Assembly (NCBI GenBank): GCA_963702535.1
Contig: CAVPDG010000024.1
Coordinates: forward strand, 372,001 to 436,000
Reading direction: 5' to 3'
From: CAVPDG01 sp963702535
GTDB taxonomy: Bacteria > Chloroflexota > Anaerolineae > Anaerolineales > UBA4823
Length of the DNA stretch: 64,000 bases
Positions 24,747 to 34,770 of the stretch are shown here, piece by piece. Positions within the stretch are counted from its first letter, which is position 1. Each line of letters opens with the position of its first letter. The notes beneath the pieces are model-generated. The model worked only from the letters and a program-made list of their open reading frames with translations. It was not told where the DNA came from and searched no databases. A program made the translations under genes and the position numbers.

Positions 24747-26414
24747 TTGACGACGACAAAATCCGATGTGAATATGCGCCTCGCCGGCGCAGTGAGAGCA
24801 TCCTGGTTACCGATGCTCATTATCGCCCTGGCGCAGATCCAGATGGGCTTCAATGTCAGCGCCTTGCCAGTCTCGATCGGTGGGATTGTCGAGGATTTCA
24901 ACACCTCGCCGTCCAGTGTCAGCACGGCGTTGGTTGTCTATTCCCTGGCTGTCGCCGGGTTTGTCATGTTGGGCGCCAAGCTGGGCAAGCTGATCGGGTC
25001 GCGCCTGGCTTTCCAAATTGGAGTGATCTTTCACGGCCTGGCTATGGCTGGGATGGCAGCCAGCTCCAGCACGGCGATGATGATCCAGACGCAAGCCATT
25101 GCCGGCCTGGCGGCAGCCCTGCTGGTGCCTTCACTGGTGGTATTGATTGCTCACCACTATCGGGGTGCACAGCAATCCCAATCCTTAGGATTGTTAGGCG
25201 CCTCCCAGGCGATTGCCGGCGTGCTGGCTTTTCTGGTCATCGGCATCCTGGGCACTTTGCTTTCCTGGCGCTATGGGTTTGCTCTCATTGTCGTCATTGC
25301 AGTCATCGTTTTAATCCTGAGCTTCCGACTGAAACCCGTGGAGCGGTATAAGGAAATAAAGATTGATTGGGTAGGAGCAGTTCTCGCGGCGCTTGCCATA
25401 ATTCTGATCAGTCTTGGATTTAATAACCTTACAACCTGGGGCATACTGCTCGCCTCTCCGGAGGCTCCGGTCAGCGTGCTGGGGATGTCGCCTTCACTCA
25501 TCATGATCGTTACCGGAATTGTGATCGGGCAGGGTTTCTTCGCCTGGGCAAAAAAGCGTCATCAGCAAAAGAAGTCTCCGCTTCTTGCCTTAGAGGTGCT
25601 CGACTCGCCGCAAGAGCGCGCCGCGACATACTGCCTGTTTATTATTGCCGCTCTCGGTCCCGCCGTCAACTTCCTGATTCCGCTCTATATCCAAATTGTC
25701 CAGGGCTACAGCAGCCTGCTGACTGCGGTAGCGGTGATCCCCTACTCGCTGGCGATATTTGCCGCGACGGCGCTGGTGGTGCGCACGTTCGACCGCTGGA
25801 CACCGCGCCAGATCGGTCGCACCGGCTTTGTTGTTGTCTCTGTGGGATTGGTCATGCTGGCGATTACGATCTGGAATGAGTGGAGTTCGCCCTTTGTGAT
25901 CCTCAGCCTGATTGTGATCGGTCTTGGGGAGGGCGCGTTGCTGACCCTGGTATTCAATGTGCTCGTATCAGCATCTCCAAAGGAGCTGGCCGGAGATGTA
26001 GGCGCATTACGCGGTACGACCAACAACCTGGCAACCGGGTTAGGAACGGCTTTTGCCAGCGTGCTTTCAGTTACTTTGTTGAGCCTGATCTTTGTGAATA
26101 GCCTGGTGAAAAACCCGGTCATCACACCATACGCGCTTGAGAAATACGTCGATCTTGACAATATCGATTTTTTCAGCAACGAACAGTTGGATGAGGCGTT
26201 GGAGGAGACTGATCTAACACCTCAGGAGGAGGCGGCAACGGTTGCGATCAACGTCGCCGCGCGTCTCCAATCGCTCAAGATCTCCTTCCTGATACTGGCA
26301 AGTATCGCTTTGCTGGCAGTCATCCCGGCGGGAGGATTGCCGGACTATAAACCTCAAGAAGTGCCAGAAAGGCTGGATGAAGCGCTTTCACAGCCTGGTC
26401 TGGTGGAAGCATGA
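24747..26414 (+). CDS. MFS transporter, DHA2 (14-helix) type
   Basis: A 555-residue membrane protein with about 14 hydrophobic helices and a long polar insert near residues 475-500 (LDNIDFFSNEQLDEALEETD). The layout and the motif after helix 2 (GAKLGKLIGSRLAFQIG) match the drug/H+ antiporter family 2 (EmrB/QacA-like). The start is a TTG at 24747 with AGGAGGT eight bases before it; no ATG occurs until MRLAG, ten codons later. Substrates of this family include drugs and small acids; none can be named here. It is in line with the glutaminase gene and the peptidase gene that follows. Confidence 0.85.
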   Translation: MTTTKSDVNMRLAGAVRASWLPMLIIALAQIQMGFNVSALPVSIGGIVEDFNTSPSSVSTALVVYSLAVAGFVMLGAKLGKLIGSRLAFQIGVIFHGLAMAGMAASSSTAMMIQTQAIAGLAAALLVPSLVVLIAHHYRGAQQSQSLGLLGASQAIAGVLAFLVIGILGTLLSWRYGFALIVVIAVIVLILSFRLKPVERYKEIKIDWVGAVLAALAIILISLGFNNLTTWGILLASPEAPVSVLGMSPSLIMIVTGIVIGQGFFAWAKKRHQQKKSPLLALEVLDSPQERAATYCLFIIAALGPAVNFLIPLYIQIVQGYSSLLTAVAVIPYSLAIFAATALVVRTFDRWTPRQIGRTGFVVVSVGLVMLAITIWNEWSSPFVILSLIVIGLGEGALLTLVFNVLVSASPKELAGDVGALRGTTNNLATGLGTAFASVLSVTLLSLIFVNSLVKNPVITPYALEKYVDLDNIDFFSNEQLDEALEETDLTPQEEAATVAINVAARLQSLKISFLILASIALLAVIPAGGLPDYKPQEVPERLDEALSQPGLVEA

Positions 26415-26464
26415 GCAACGGAAAAGTCAATGCCCGATTAATTTGATTAATATGGAGAAGGCAC

Positions 26465-27872
26465 ATGTCTCAAAACAGTGATAAAGCACGCCAACATGCC
26501 CGCAAACATGCAGAGAGATTTCAGCACGAGTTATTCGAGCTTCTACGCATCCCCAGCCTGAGCGGCGACCCCGCCTATGCAGACGATGTCCGGCGGGCTG
26601 CCGAATGGCTGGCGCCCACTTGCACGCCCTGGGACTGGAAAGCGCCAGGGTGATGCCCACCGCCGGTCATCCCGTCGTCTACGCGAATGGCTGGGCGCCG
26701 GGCCAGATAAGCCGACCGCCCTGGTGTACGGGCATTACGATGTGGTGCCCGCCGCCATGGAAGATGGCTGGGACACGCCACCGTTTGAGCCGGTCGAGAA
26801 GGACGGCAAGATCTACGCTCGCGGCGCAACGGATACCAAGGGACAGCTGTTTATTCATATCAAAGCACTCGAATCTGTACCTCGAAGCGAGTGGCGGAGC
26901 GCCGGTCAACGTAAAGATCCTGTTGGAAGGAGAGGAAGAAATCTCATCCCCTAATCTGACGCCCTTTATCAAGGAGCACCTTGACTTGCTTAAGGCCGAT
27001 GTATGCGTGATCAGCGACACCTCCATGCGCGCCATCGAAGAGCCAGCTATCACGCACAGCCTGCGCGGTATGACCTATATCGAGATCGAGGTCGAGGGAC
27101 CCAAAGAAGACCTGCACAGCGGGCTATGGGGCGGTGCGGCGCACAACCCTGCCCTGGCGCTGGTCGAGATCCTGGGCAAGCTCTACAATCCCGATAACAC
27201 CATCGCTGTACCGGGCTTCTACGACGATGTCGTCCCGCTGACGCCAGGCAGAGCGGGAGATGATTGCCAGAACCGACCTCAGCGAGGAGCAGTACAAGGC
27301 GATAACCGGCGTCCCGGCGACTTGGGGCGATGAGAATTACACCATCCGCGAGCGCATCTCTGCCCGCCCGACGCTCGACATCAACGGCATGTGGAGCGGC
27401 TGGACTGGACCTGGTCCCAAGACGATTATCCCCCAGAAGGCCGGCGCCAAGCTCAGCTCCCGCCTGGTCGGCAACCAGGACCCGCACAAGATCTACGCCC
27501 TGCTGAAGGAATATATCGAATCGATCGCGCCGCAGACGGTGAAAGTCAGCGTCAGCTTGCTGACGACAGGCATGCCTGCCCTGATCCCCTTCGATTTGCC
27601 GGAGATGCAGGCTGCTTCGCGCGCCTACGAGAAGGGCTGGGGCTATCACGCCGGTCTTCACCCGCGGCGGCGGCAGCATCCCGGTTGTGGCAGACATCGC
27701 AAGCCTATTGAAAATCCCGGTCGTCATGATGGGCTACGGGCTGGATAGCGACGGCTTGCACTCGCCTAACGAGCACTACAGCATTGAGATGTTCCAGCGG
27801 GGCATCGAAACTGCGATCGTATATCTTGATGAGCTGGTGCAAATTACACAAATAACTCAGAGAAGAACATGA
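26465..27872 (+). CDS. M20-family metallodipeptidase
   Basis: Pieces in successive frames spell one M20 protein of about 465 residues. They include LLRIPSLSGDP, the zinc ligands in VYGHYDVVP and GATDTKGQL, the catalytic glutamates in LLEGEEEISSP, the dimerisation-domain segment DLHSGLWGGAAHNP, then ARPTLDINGMWSGW and the last ligand in GLHSPNEHY. These are the features of CNDP-like dipeptidases, which cleave dipeptides and related amides. Frame shifts lie near 26640, 26885, 27250 and 27655. It is the first gene of a peptide-degradation block. A short second copy of its C-terminal end occurs at 28697-28771. Confidence 0.85.
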
Positions 27873-27902
27873 CATGTTCGATGATTGGAAAGGAGTAATT
27901 CA

Positions 27903-28676
27903 ATGAACAAAAAGTGGCTGGTTATAAGTTTAAGCGTGGGGATGATGGTCCTGGCAGCGTGCACTTCCTCCGGCTCCCAGCAAGGTGGCGACCTGACCGG
28001 CAAAGTTTGGGCGCTCACCGAGCTGATGGGCAAGCCGCCTGTGGCTGGAACCGGCATCTCAGCCGAATTCACTGCCGATGGCAAGGTGGCAGGATCAGCC
28101 GGGTGCAACCGCTATAGCGGCACGTACACCGTCTCCGGCAGCAACATCACGTTTTCTACGCAGATGGCTCTGACGATGATGATGTGCGAGCAGGCGGTGA
28201 TGGATCAGGAGAGCGCCTATATGCAGGCGCTGGGCGAGGTGAAAACCTTCGCGGTCAATGGAGAGCAGCTCACCCTCACCGGAGCCGATGGTACTCAATT
28301 GGCTGTTTACAAAGCCCAATCCCAGGATTTGGCGGGCACCACCTGGGAGGTGACTGCCTACAATAACGGCAAGCAAGCAGTCATTGGTGTGTTGGAAGGG
28401 ACGACCCTGACAGCGAGTTTTGGCAATGATGGCAACCTGTCCGGCAATTCTGGATGTAATACATTCAGCGGAGCGTACAAAGTCACCGGCGACCAGATCA
28501 CGATTGGACCCCTGGCGTCCACGATGATGATGTGCAGCGACCCGGAAGGGGTGATGGACCAGGAAGCGCAATACCTGGCAGCCCTGCAAAGCGCAGCGAA
28601 ATACCAGATCGAAGGAAATGTGCTGCAGTTACGCACAAATGATGACGCCCTGGCGGCAATGTTCAACAGAAAATAA
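27903..28676 (+). CDS. Lipoprotein with two META domains
   Basis: The ATG at 27903 (AAGGAG at proper spacing) is preferred over an earlier in-frame start at 27885. The signal ends in the lipobox MVLAAC. Two META domains follow (residues about 31-138 and 143-250), each with the W-x-(L/V) strand, SAGCNRYSG or NSGCNTFSG, an MMMC and an E-x-x-Y-(M/L) helix. The gene is intact, is 257 residues long, and lies between the M20 peptidase and PepT genes, in the same direction. The role of META lipoproteins is not well known; envelope stress or protein quality control has been proposed for HslJ. Confidence 0.88.
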   Translation: MNKKWLVISLSVGMMVLAACTSSGSQQGGDLTGKVWALTELMGKPPVAGTGISAEFTADGKVAGSAGCNRYSGTYTVSGSNITFSTQMALTMMMCEQAVMDQESAYMQALGEVKTFAVNGEQLTLTGADGTQLAVYKAQSQDLAGTTWEVTAYNNGKQAVIGVLEGTTLTASFGNDGNLSGNSGCNTFSGAYKVTGDQITIGPLASTMMMCSDPEGVMDQEAQYLAALQSAAKYQIEGNVLQLRTNDDALAAMFNRK

Positions 28677-28696
28677 GGAGACAGGGATGGAAATCT

Positions 28697-28771
28697 ATGG
28701 AAAAACCAGAGATGTTCCAGCGCAGCATCGAGACGGTCATCCTGAATCTGGAGGAGTTTGCGCACCTGTAG
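28697..28771 (+). pseudogene. Relic of an M20 peptidase C-terminus
   Basis: A 24-codon frame (MEKPEMFQRSIETVILNLEE...) closely matches the end of the M20 gene upstream (SIEMFQRGIETAIVYLDELV). It has no peptidase body. It suggests that a second M20 gene was once here, or that the META lipoprotein gene was inserted at the end of one with a short duplication. It lies directly before pepT. Confidence 0.6.
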
Positions 28772-28787
28772 AGAGGACAGAGCACCC

Positions 28788-30113
28788 ATGAGCAGTGTAT
28801 TTCTAAACGAGCTTGAAGAACGCTTTCTGCGCTACGTCAAGATTGACACCACAGCCGACCCGACCTCGTCGACATCACCCAGCACCCAGATCCAGTTCGA
28901 TCTGCTCAACCTGTTGGCGGACGAGTTGAAGGAGATCGGCGTGCAGGATGTGTCACTGACGCCCTATGGCGCAGTTTTGGCATCCATTCCGGCGACGGTG
29001 GAGGGCGCGACGCCCACGATCGCTCTGCTGGCGCATGTGGATACCGCCCCCCAGTTCTCCGGCACGAACGTCAAGCCGATCGTCCATCGCAGCTACAACG
29101 GCGAGGACATCGTCTTGCCCGACGAACCCAGCCTGGTGTTGTCGCCCAAAGCGCTTCCCTATCTTGGGCAGAAAGTGGGCGACGATATCGTCACCGCCTC
29201 CGGCACAACGCTCCTGGGCGCGGACGACAAGGCGGGCATCGCCATCATCATGGCCGCGGCGCGCCATCTGCTGCAAAACCCCGACCTGCCGCACGGCCCG
29301 ATCCGCATCGGCTTCACGCCGGACGAGGAAATCGGCCGCGGCGTGCATGCCGACCTGCCGGGCGATCTCAAAGCCGACTTCGCCTACACGCTCGACGGCG
29401 CGCATTTGGGTGAGATCGTCTACGAGACCTTTTCCGCCGACGCGGCCAGGGTCAATGTCAAAGGTGTCTCGATCCACCCCGGTTGGGCTAAGGACAAGCT
29501 GGTCAACGCCACGCACCTGGCTGCCAAGATCGTGGACACGCTGCCCCAGGCTACGCTCACACCGGAGACGACCTCCGGCCGGCAGGGCTTCCTTCACATC
29601 GTCGGCATGGGCGGGTCGGCGGCTGAGATGACCATCGACATCATTCTACGCGACTTCGAGCGCGATCTCCTGGTCGCGCAGGGCGAGCTGCTCCACAAGG
29701 TGTGCGCAGCTGTGCAAGCCGGCGAGCCGCGCGCCCAGATCACCTGCACGATCACCCCCCAGTATCGTAACATGCGCTACTGGCTGGAGGACGACATGCG
29801 CCCGGTCGAGCTGGCGCGCGAGGCGTGCCGGCAGGCCGGCATCAAGCCGTTCTCCGTGCCCGTGCGCGGCGGCACCGACGGCTCACGGCTCACCGAGCTG
29901 GGCGTGCCAACCCCCAACGTGTTCACCGGCATGCAGGAAATCCACGGGCCGCTGGAATGGATCAGCCTGCAAGACATGGCGGCCGCAACCGAGGTGTGCA
30001 TCAAGCTGGTGCAACTTTGGGCCGCGGCCGGGCCGGGCAAGCCGAAGGCGGAACACGGACCGGAGTCGTCAGGCAAGACGGGCGAAGCCATCGATTGGAC
30101 GGATGAGATATAG
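28788..30113 (+). CDS. pepT: Peptidase T (tripeptide aminopeptidase)
   Basis: An intact M20B peptidase of 441 residues. Zinc ligands and catalytic residues lie in LLAHVDTAP, TLLGADDKAGIA and FTPDEEIGRGVHAD, with a PVRGGTDGSRLTELGVPTPN segment typical of PepT. It removes the N-terminal residue from tripeptides in the cytoplasm. The start is set at MSSVFLNELEERFLRY (28788), since the longer frame from 28758 overlaps the M20 relic. The C-terminus has a polar extension of about 30 residues (GKPKAEHGPESSGKTGE). It precedes pepA by 20 bases in the same operon. Confidence 0.92.
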   Translation: MSSVFLNELEERFLRYVKIDTTADPTSSTSPSTQIQFDLLNLLADELKEIGVQDVSLTPYGAVLASIPATVEGATPTIALLAHVDTAPQFSGTNVKPIVHRSYNGEDIVLPDEPSLVLSPKALPYLGQKVGDDIVTASGTTLLGADDKAGIAIIMAAARHLLQNPDLPHGPIRIGFTPDEEIGRGVHADLPGDLKADFAYTLDGAHLGEIVYETFSADAARVNVKGVSIHPGWAKDKLVNATHLAAKIVDTLPQATLTPETTSGRQGFLHIVGMGGSAAEMTIDIILRDFERDLLVAQGELLHKVCAAVQAGEPRAQITCTITPQYRNMRYWLEDDMRPVELAREACRQAGIKPFSVPVRGGTDGSRLTELGVPTPNVFTGMQEIHGPLEWISLQDMAAATEVCIKLVQLWAAAGPGKPKAEHGPESSGKTGEAIDWTDEI

Positions 30114-30133
30114 AACTGCTGGAGGAGATGACA

Positions 30134-31592
30134 ATGGAAATCAAAGTTCAAGGTGGTAATATTCTGCAGGCGGAGAGCGACCTGGCGGTGCTAGCCACCT
30201 TCGAGGATACGCCCCTGCCGGCCGAAGTAACGGAATTGCTCGAGCCGAATGACTTTCGCGGCCGGCCCAACCAGACGCTGCTGCTCTACCCACGCGGCGC
30301 GTTAGCCCCCCGCCGCCTGCTGCTGGTTGGGCTGGGCAATGGGGAAAAAGCATCCACCGAGACGATCCGGCGAGCAAGCGCTACCGCCATCAAGGAGGCG
30401 CAGAAACTCCTGGTATCCGCAGTGACCATCGGCGTCAACGGTGACCTGCCTTTGGACCCAGAGACAACTGCCCAGGCATTTGCAGAAGGGATAGAGCTTG
30501 GCAATTACCGTTTCTGGCGTTACCGCACCGGTCTATCTGATGAGCAAAACTTCAAGGTCGAACACGCCACGGTGTTTGCCCGTATCTCTGAGGAGAAGGC
30601 ACGCGTGGGTATTGCCAATGGGCAGAAGATCGCTCGCGGGGTGGCTTTTGCCCGCGACCTGGTCAACGGACCCGGGTATGCCATGCACCCGCCAGAAATG
30701 GGAGAAGAGGCAGTTAAGCTGGGACAACGATTAGGGCTCAGGGTCACCGTATTGGATATGTCCCAACTGATCGAGCAGGGCTTTGGCGGCATCCTGGCGG
30801 TCGGCAAAGGCTCTGAACACGAGCCGCGCTTCATCGCCATGGAATACGGCGAAGCTGGCAAGGGCACTCCGACCATCTGCCTGGTCGGCAAGGGGCTTGA
30901 CGTTCGACTCGGGTGGCTTATCGCTCAAACCAGCAGAAGCCATGGAGACGATGAAATCGGATATGGGCGGCGCGGCAGCCGTATTTGGCGCCATGCAGGT
31001 CGTAGCCGAGCTGAAGCTGCCATTGCACGTGGTTGGGTTGATCTCTGCGGCTGAGAACATGCCCAGCAGCAATGCTTACCGCCCGGGGGATATCGTCAAA
31101 TCGTTGAGCGGCAAGACCATCGAAGTGCTCAACACCGACGCCGAGGGGCGCATCATCCTTTCGGATGCGCTGTATCTACGCCCAGCGTTACAAACCGAGG
31201 CGATCGTGGAGCTCTCGACGCTGACCGGAGCGATCATCATCGCCCTCGGCTCGCATGCCACCGGCATGATGGGCACCGACCAGGCGCTGATGGACAGGCT
31301 CAGCAAGGCAGGCGATGCCAGCGGCGAGCGGGTCTGGCAGCTCCCCATGTGGGACGAGTACCACCAGATGGTCAAGAGCGAGGTCGCCGATCTTAAAAAC
31401 CTTGCCGGGCGTGCTGCGGGCTCGATCACCGCCGGCGCTTTCCTGGCGGCTTTCGTGGGCGACTATCCCTTCGCCCACCTGGATATCGCCGGGACAGCCT
31501 GGGTTGACCGCCCCGCCAAGCCTTACGATACATTCGGTGGCACGGGTGTGGGTGTGCGCTTGCTGGCTGAGTTTCTAAGGGAATATAACTAG
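30134..31592 (+). CDS. pepA: Leucyl aminopeptidase (M17)
   Basis: An N-terminal domain (residues 1-155) leads to the M17 catalytic domain. ICLVGKGLTFDSGGLSLKP is split by one frame shift at about 30902. It is followed by MKSDMGGAAAV, the signature NTDAEGRIILSDAL and the closing NLAGRAAGSITAGAFLAAF. The enzyme binds two metal ions and releases N-terminal residues from peptides. The ATG at 30134 is favoured over 30128 because the GGAGG ribosome site is then eight bases away. It lies between pepT and an AbgT-type transporter, which fits intracellular recycling of imported peptides or amides. Confidence 0.9.
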
Positions 31593-31633
31593 TCATTGAT
31601 TAGCAGATTCTTCACTAAATATTGGAGGAAACA

Positions 31634-33286
31634 GTGACCGCAAACCTTAAAGCCGATCCGGGCAAACCCTCATTTATGGACAAACTGCTGAACACCGTCG
31701 AGCGGGTAGGCAACAAGGTGCCCCATCCGGTGCTCATGTTCTTTTACCTGATCATCGGTGTCATCGTCCTGTCAGCCCTCTTGTCGTTGATGGGCGTCAG
31801 CGTCACCGAACTAATCGCCGTGCCGGTCCCGGTGGAGGTGACGCCCGACTTTTATGAGGACGTTAGCGAGTACACCCTGTCGGGCGTGGGGATCAAAGAT
31901 GTAGACTACGTAATTGTTGAACAGACCACCGCGATCAGGAGCCTGCTGAGTATCGAGGGCATCCGATTCATTTTCGAATCCTTTGTTCCAAACTTTCAGG
32001 GCTTCGGCGCGCTGGCCGTCACGCTCATCGCCATGATGGGTGCGGGCGCGGCTGAAGTCGCCGGATTGATGGCTGCCCTGATCCGCAAGCTGGTCAAGGT
32101 CGCCCCGCGCGCCTTGATTGCCTACCTCATCGTCTTTATCGGCGTGCTGGCGAGCGTCGCATCGGATGCAGGCTACCTGATCTTGATCCCGCTGGGCGCG
32201 GCTGCCTTCCTGGCTGTCGGGCGGCACCCGATTGCCGGGCTGGCAGCCGGCTTTGGGGGTGTCGCGGCGGTCTTCATGGCGAACCTGATCCCAACACCGA
32301 CCGATGCCATGCTGTTCGAGATCACCAACGAAGCCATCGCATTGACTGGCGGCGCGCCGATTTCCCTCACGGCCGATTACTTCTTCCAGGCTGCCTCAGC
32401 CATCCTGATGACGGTGGTCGTCGGGTTCGTCATCGTGCGCGTCGTCGAGCCGCGCCTGGGCAAGTACGACCCGGCGGAAGCAGGCGATCCTGCGCAGGCC
32501 GCTGCGGCTGACGAAATCGACCCAGCCATCGAAGCGCGTGGACTGCGCCGGGCTGGGCTGGCCTTCCTGATCGTGCTGGGCGTCGTGCTGCTCGCTACCC
32601 TGCCACCGGGCGCCCCGCTGCGCGATCCCGAAACCGGTTCGATCATCGGCCAGACGCCATTCATGAACAGCCTGCTGTTTATCGTGATGCTCTGCTTCTT
32701 AGTACCCGGTATTGCCTTCGGCTCGGCGGTTGGTAAGTACAAAGGACCCAACGACGTAATTGCCGCGGTGGTCAAGACTTTCGCCGGCCTGGGCGTCCTG
32801 ATCTTCACGCTGCTGATGATCAGCCAGTTCATCGCCTACTTCAACTACTCTAACCTGCCGACGATCATCGCCACCACGCTGGCTGATTTGTTAGGCACAG
32901 CCGGCATTCCGGCGATCCCACTGTTGATCGGCTTCGTCCTGGTGATCGTGCTACTCGATTTCATTATGCCGGGCTCGCTGGCCAAGTGGGCCATCTTCGC
33001 TCCCATCTTTGTACCCCTCTTCATCCAGTTGGGCGTGCCGGCGCAGACGTTGTTCGCCGCCTACCGTGTTGGCGACTCGCCCATCAACACGCTCACGCCG
33101 TTGATGGTGTACTTCCCGGTGATCGTCGTCTTCGCCCAACGCTATCAAAAGAAAGCGGGTGTTGGATCGCTGGTGGCGCTGATGCTGCCGATAGCCGGCA
33201 TTGTTCTGGTCGTCTGGCTGCTCTTCCTCATCCTGTGGTTTGTGCTGGGCATCCCGCTCGGACCAGGATATCCGGTAAGCATGTAA
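31634..33286 (+). CDS. AbgT-family transporter
   Basis: The protein has about 13 membrane helices and two re-entrant segments. The family's features are present: an opening VERVGNKVPHPVLMFFYL, a conserved SDAGYLILIPLGA helix, and a late region GDSPINTLTPLMVYFPV. AbgT proteins take up p-aminobenzoyl-glutamate, and some export sulfonamides. The start is taken as GTG at 31634, since GGAGG lies five bases upstream; a TTG at 31622 would overlap that site. Next to M20 and aminopeptidase genes, uptake of amide-linked glutamate compounds for breakdown is a sensible guess. Confidence 0.87.
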   Translation: MTANLKADPGKPSFMDKLLNTVERVGNKVPHPVLMFFYLIIGVIVLSALLSLMGVSVTELIAVPVPVEVTPDFYEDVSEYTLSGVGIKDVDYVIVEQTTAIRSLLSIEGIRFIFESFVPNFQGFGALAVTLIAMMGAGAAEVAGLMAALIRKLVKVAPRALIAYLIVFIGVLASVASDAGYLILIPLGAAAFLAVGRHPIAGLAAGFGGVAAVFMANLIPTPTDAMLFEITNEAIALTGGAPISLTADYFFQAASAILMTVVVGFVIVRVVEPRLGKYDPAEAGDPAQAAAADEIDPAIEARGLRRAGLAFLIVLGVVLLATLPPGAPLRDPETGSIIGQTPFMNSLLFIVMLCFLVPGIAFGSAVGKYKGPNDVIAAVVKTFAGLGVLIFTLLMISQFIAYFNYSNLPTIIATTLADLLGTAGIPAIPLLIGFVLVIVLLDFIMPGSLAKWAIFAPIFVPLFIQLGVPAQTLFAAYRVGDSPINTLTPLMVYFPVIVVFAQRYQKKAGVGSLVALMLPIAGIVLVVWLLFLILWFVLGIPLGPGYPVSM

Positions 33287-33345
33287 CCGGTGCGACGAAT
33301 GAAAAGTCGCCGATATCAGTTGTTCCTGAAGTATTGGTACGGGTT

Positions 33346-34077
33346 GTGAATGAGTTCGTGCTGGTTGTGATCATCGCTTCCGCGGCGGCGCTCCTGACAT
33401 ACCTCGGAGCGCCGTTGGCGGAGAGGTTTGATGTGCCACACCGCGTGGTGAGCGCTGCGCTGCAATTTGCAGCCGGTATTATCACCGGTCTCGTGGCATT
33501 TAGCATGATGCCGCCCGCCGTACGCGATGCTCCTTACCTGGGTATTGTGGTCGGATTCTTTATTGGCGGCGTATTGTATGTGACCCTGGAATATTTATCA
33601 GCACGCCTGCTGCGATCGGAATCCACCTCGCAGGATGGTCTGGTTTCTCCGGGTCTCTACATCGGCATCCTGGTTGACCTGGTCATCGATGGCGTTGTTA
33701 TCGGCATCGGGTCCACCCTGACCCTAACGACGGGGTTGCTGCTGGCGTTGGGTCTGTCAATCAGCACCATGCCACTGGCATTTGTGACCATTGCTACGGC
33801 TAAAAAACAAGGCATACCGAAGAAAAGCCGCAGCATCATCGCCTATCTGTTTATTGCCTGCATCATTGGAGGTGCAGTTTTAGGATATGGATTGCTTCGC
33901 GACCTGTCGCTTGAGACGCGACTGATGTTGATCGCCCTGGCTTCCGGTTTTCTTATCACTACGGTTACCCAGGGCATGATCCCTGAAGCGAACCGTTTTG
34001 GAGAGCCCGGTTTCGCTGGGGTGCTATCCATGGGCGGTTTGTCGCTATATGGGATGATGTCGCTTACAATCAAGTGA
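33346..34077 (+). CDS. ZIP-like metal transporter family membrane protein
   Basis: A membrane protein of about 243 residues with eight helices. The segment GILVDLVIDGVVIGIGSTLT and the following LSISTMPLAFVTIATAKKQG correspond to the metal-site helices of ZIP proteins, but the usual histidines (HNxPEG) are replaced by Asp and Ser. Metal transport is therefore possible but not certain. The start is unclear: TTG 33334, GTG 33346 and GTG 33358 are all in frame, and none has a strong ribosome site. It follows the AbgT gene by 60 bases. Confidence 0.6.
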   Translation: MNEFVLVVIIASAAALLTYLGAPLAERFDVPHRVVSAALQFAAGIITGLVAFSMMPPAVRDAPYLGIVVGFFIGGVLYVTLEYLSARLLRSESTSQDGLVSPGLYIGILVDLVIDGVVIGIGSTLTLTTGLLLALGLSISTMPLAFVTIATAKKQGIPKKSRSIIAYLFIACIIGGAVLGYGLLRDLSLETRLMLIALASGFLITTVTQGMIPEANRFGEPGFAGVLSMGGLSLYGMMSLTIK

Positions 34078-34089
34078 TTGGATCATAGC

Positions 34090-34760
34090 ATGGCAGAGAC
34101 AATTATCCAATTAACCCCGCTCATCATCGGCAGCGCCGTAGTGCCTCTGCAGATCATGATGATCATCCTGCTGCTTAACAGCCCCAGACAGGGGCTGTTC
34201 AAGGCAATCTGCCTGGTTGCGGGTATGACGGCGGTCCGGTTAGTGCAAGGGGTGATTTTTGGGCTGATTCTGTCTCCGGAACCAGGCGATACCAGCGGAA
34301 AAAGCCCGGTCGTGTTCCACACTGCTCCTTGTTTTGGGTATTCTCCTGCTCATCACGGCGTACAAGCAGTGGCGTAATGAAGACGACCCGGATGGTCCAC
34401 CCCCCAGGTGGATGGTCATGCTGGATACGGTCACACCGCTCAAGGCGATTTGTGATGGGAGCGGGCCTGGTACTGATCAGCGGTAAGTTTTGGGTGTTTA
34501 CAATGAGCGCCATCGGGGTGATTGAGGAAGCACAATTAGGGCAGCCCACCAGCACAGTGGCATTCTTGATATTCATATTGCTCGCTCAGTCTCTGCTCCT
34601 GAGCGCTATCATTGTACGGGTAGTCATCCCTGGACAGTCCAAGTCTATCCTGGAGAGCATCTCCACCTGGCTGGTAAGGTATAATCGCCCAATTGTCGTG
34701 GCGGTTTCGCTGGTTTTTGGCGTTGTGTTCTTGATCCAGGGTGTAAGCGGCCTGTTGTGA
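34090..34760 (+). CDS. GAP-family (Sap, LysE-like) membrane protein
   Basis: Six hydrophobic helices read across two frame shifts (near 34315 and 34450). They include IIQLTPLIIGSAVVPLQIMM, LLVLGILLLITAYKQWR, WMVMLDTVTPLKAF, and FWVFTMSAIGVIEEAQLG with the following SLLLSAIIVRVV helix. This order is that of the GAP/Sap proteins related to LysE exporters, first described for sulfolipid transport in mycobacteria. The substrate here is unknown. The ATG at 34090 is chosen; an upstream TTG adds only four codons. Confidence 0.7.
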
Positions 34761-34770
34761 TATTGAAGGT

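Noticed and set aside
26465..27872. Several separate small genes instead of one M20 peptidase
   Set aside because: The pieces contain consecutive, non-overlapping parts of one M20 fold in the right order. Separate genes would each lack essential ligands.
32986..33345. N-terminal extension of the ZIP-like protein into the AbgT gene
   Set aside because: The extension overlaps the conserved end of AbgT and has no features of a membrane protein. A start near 33346 is more likely.
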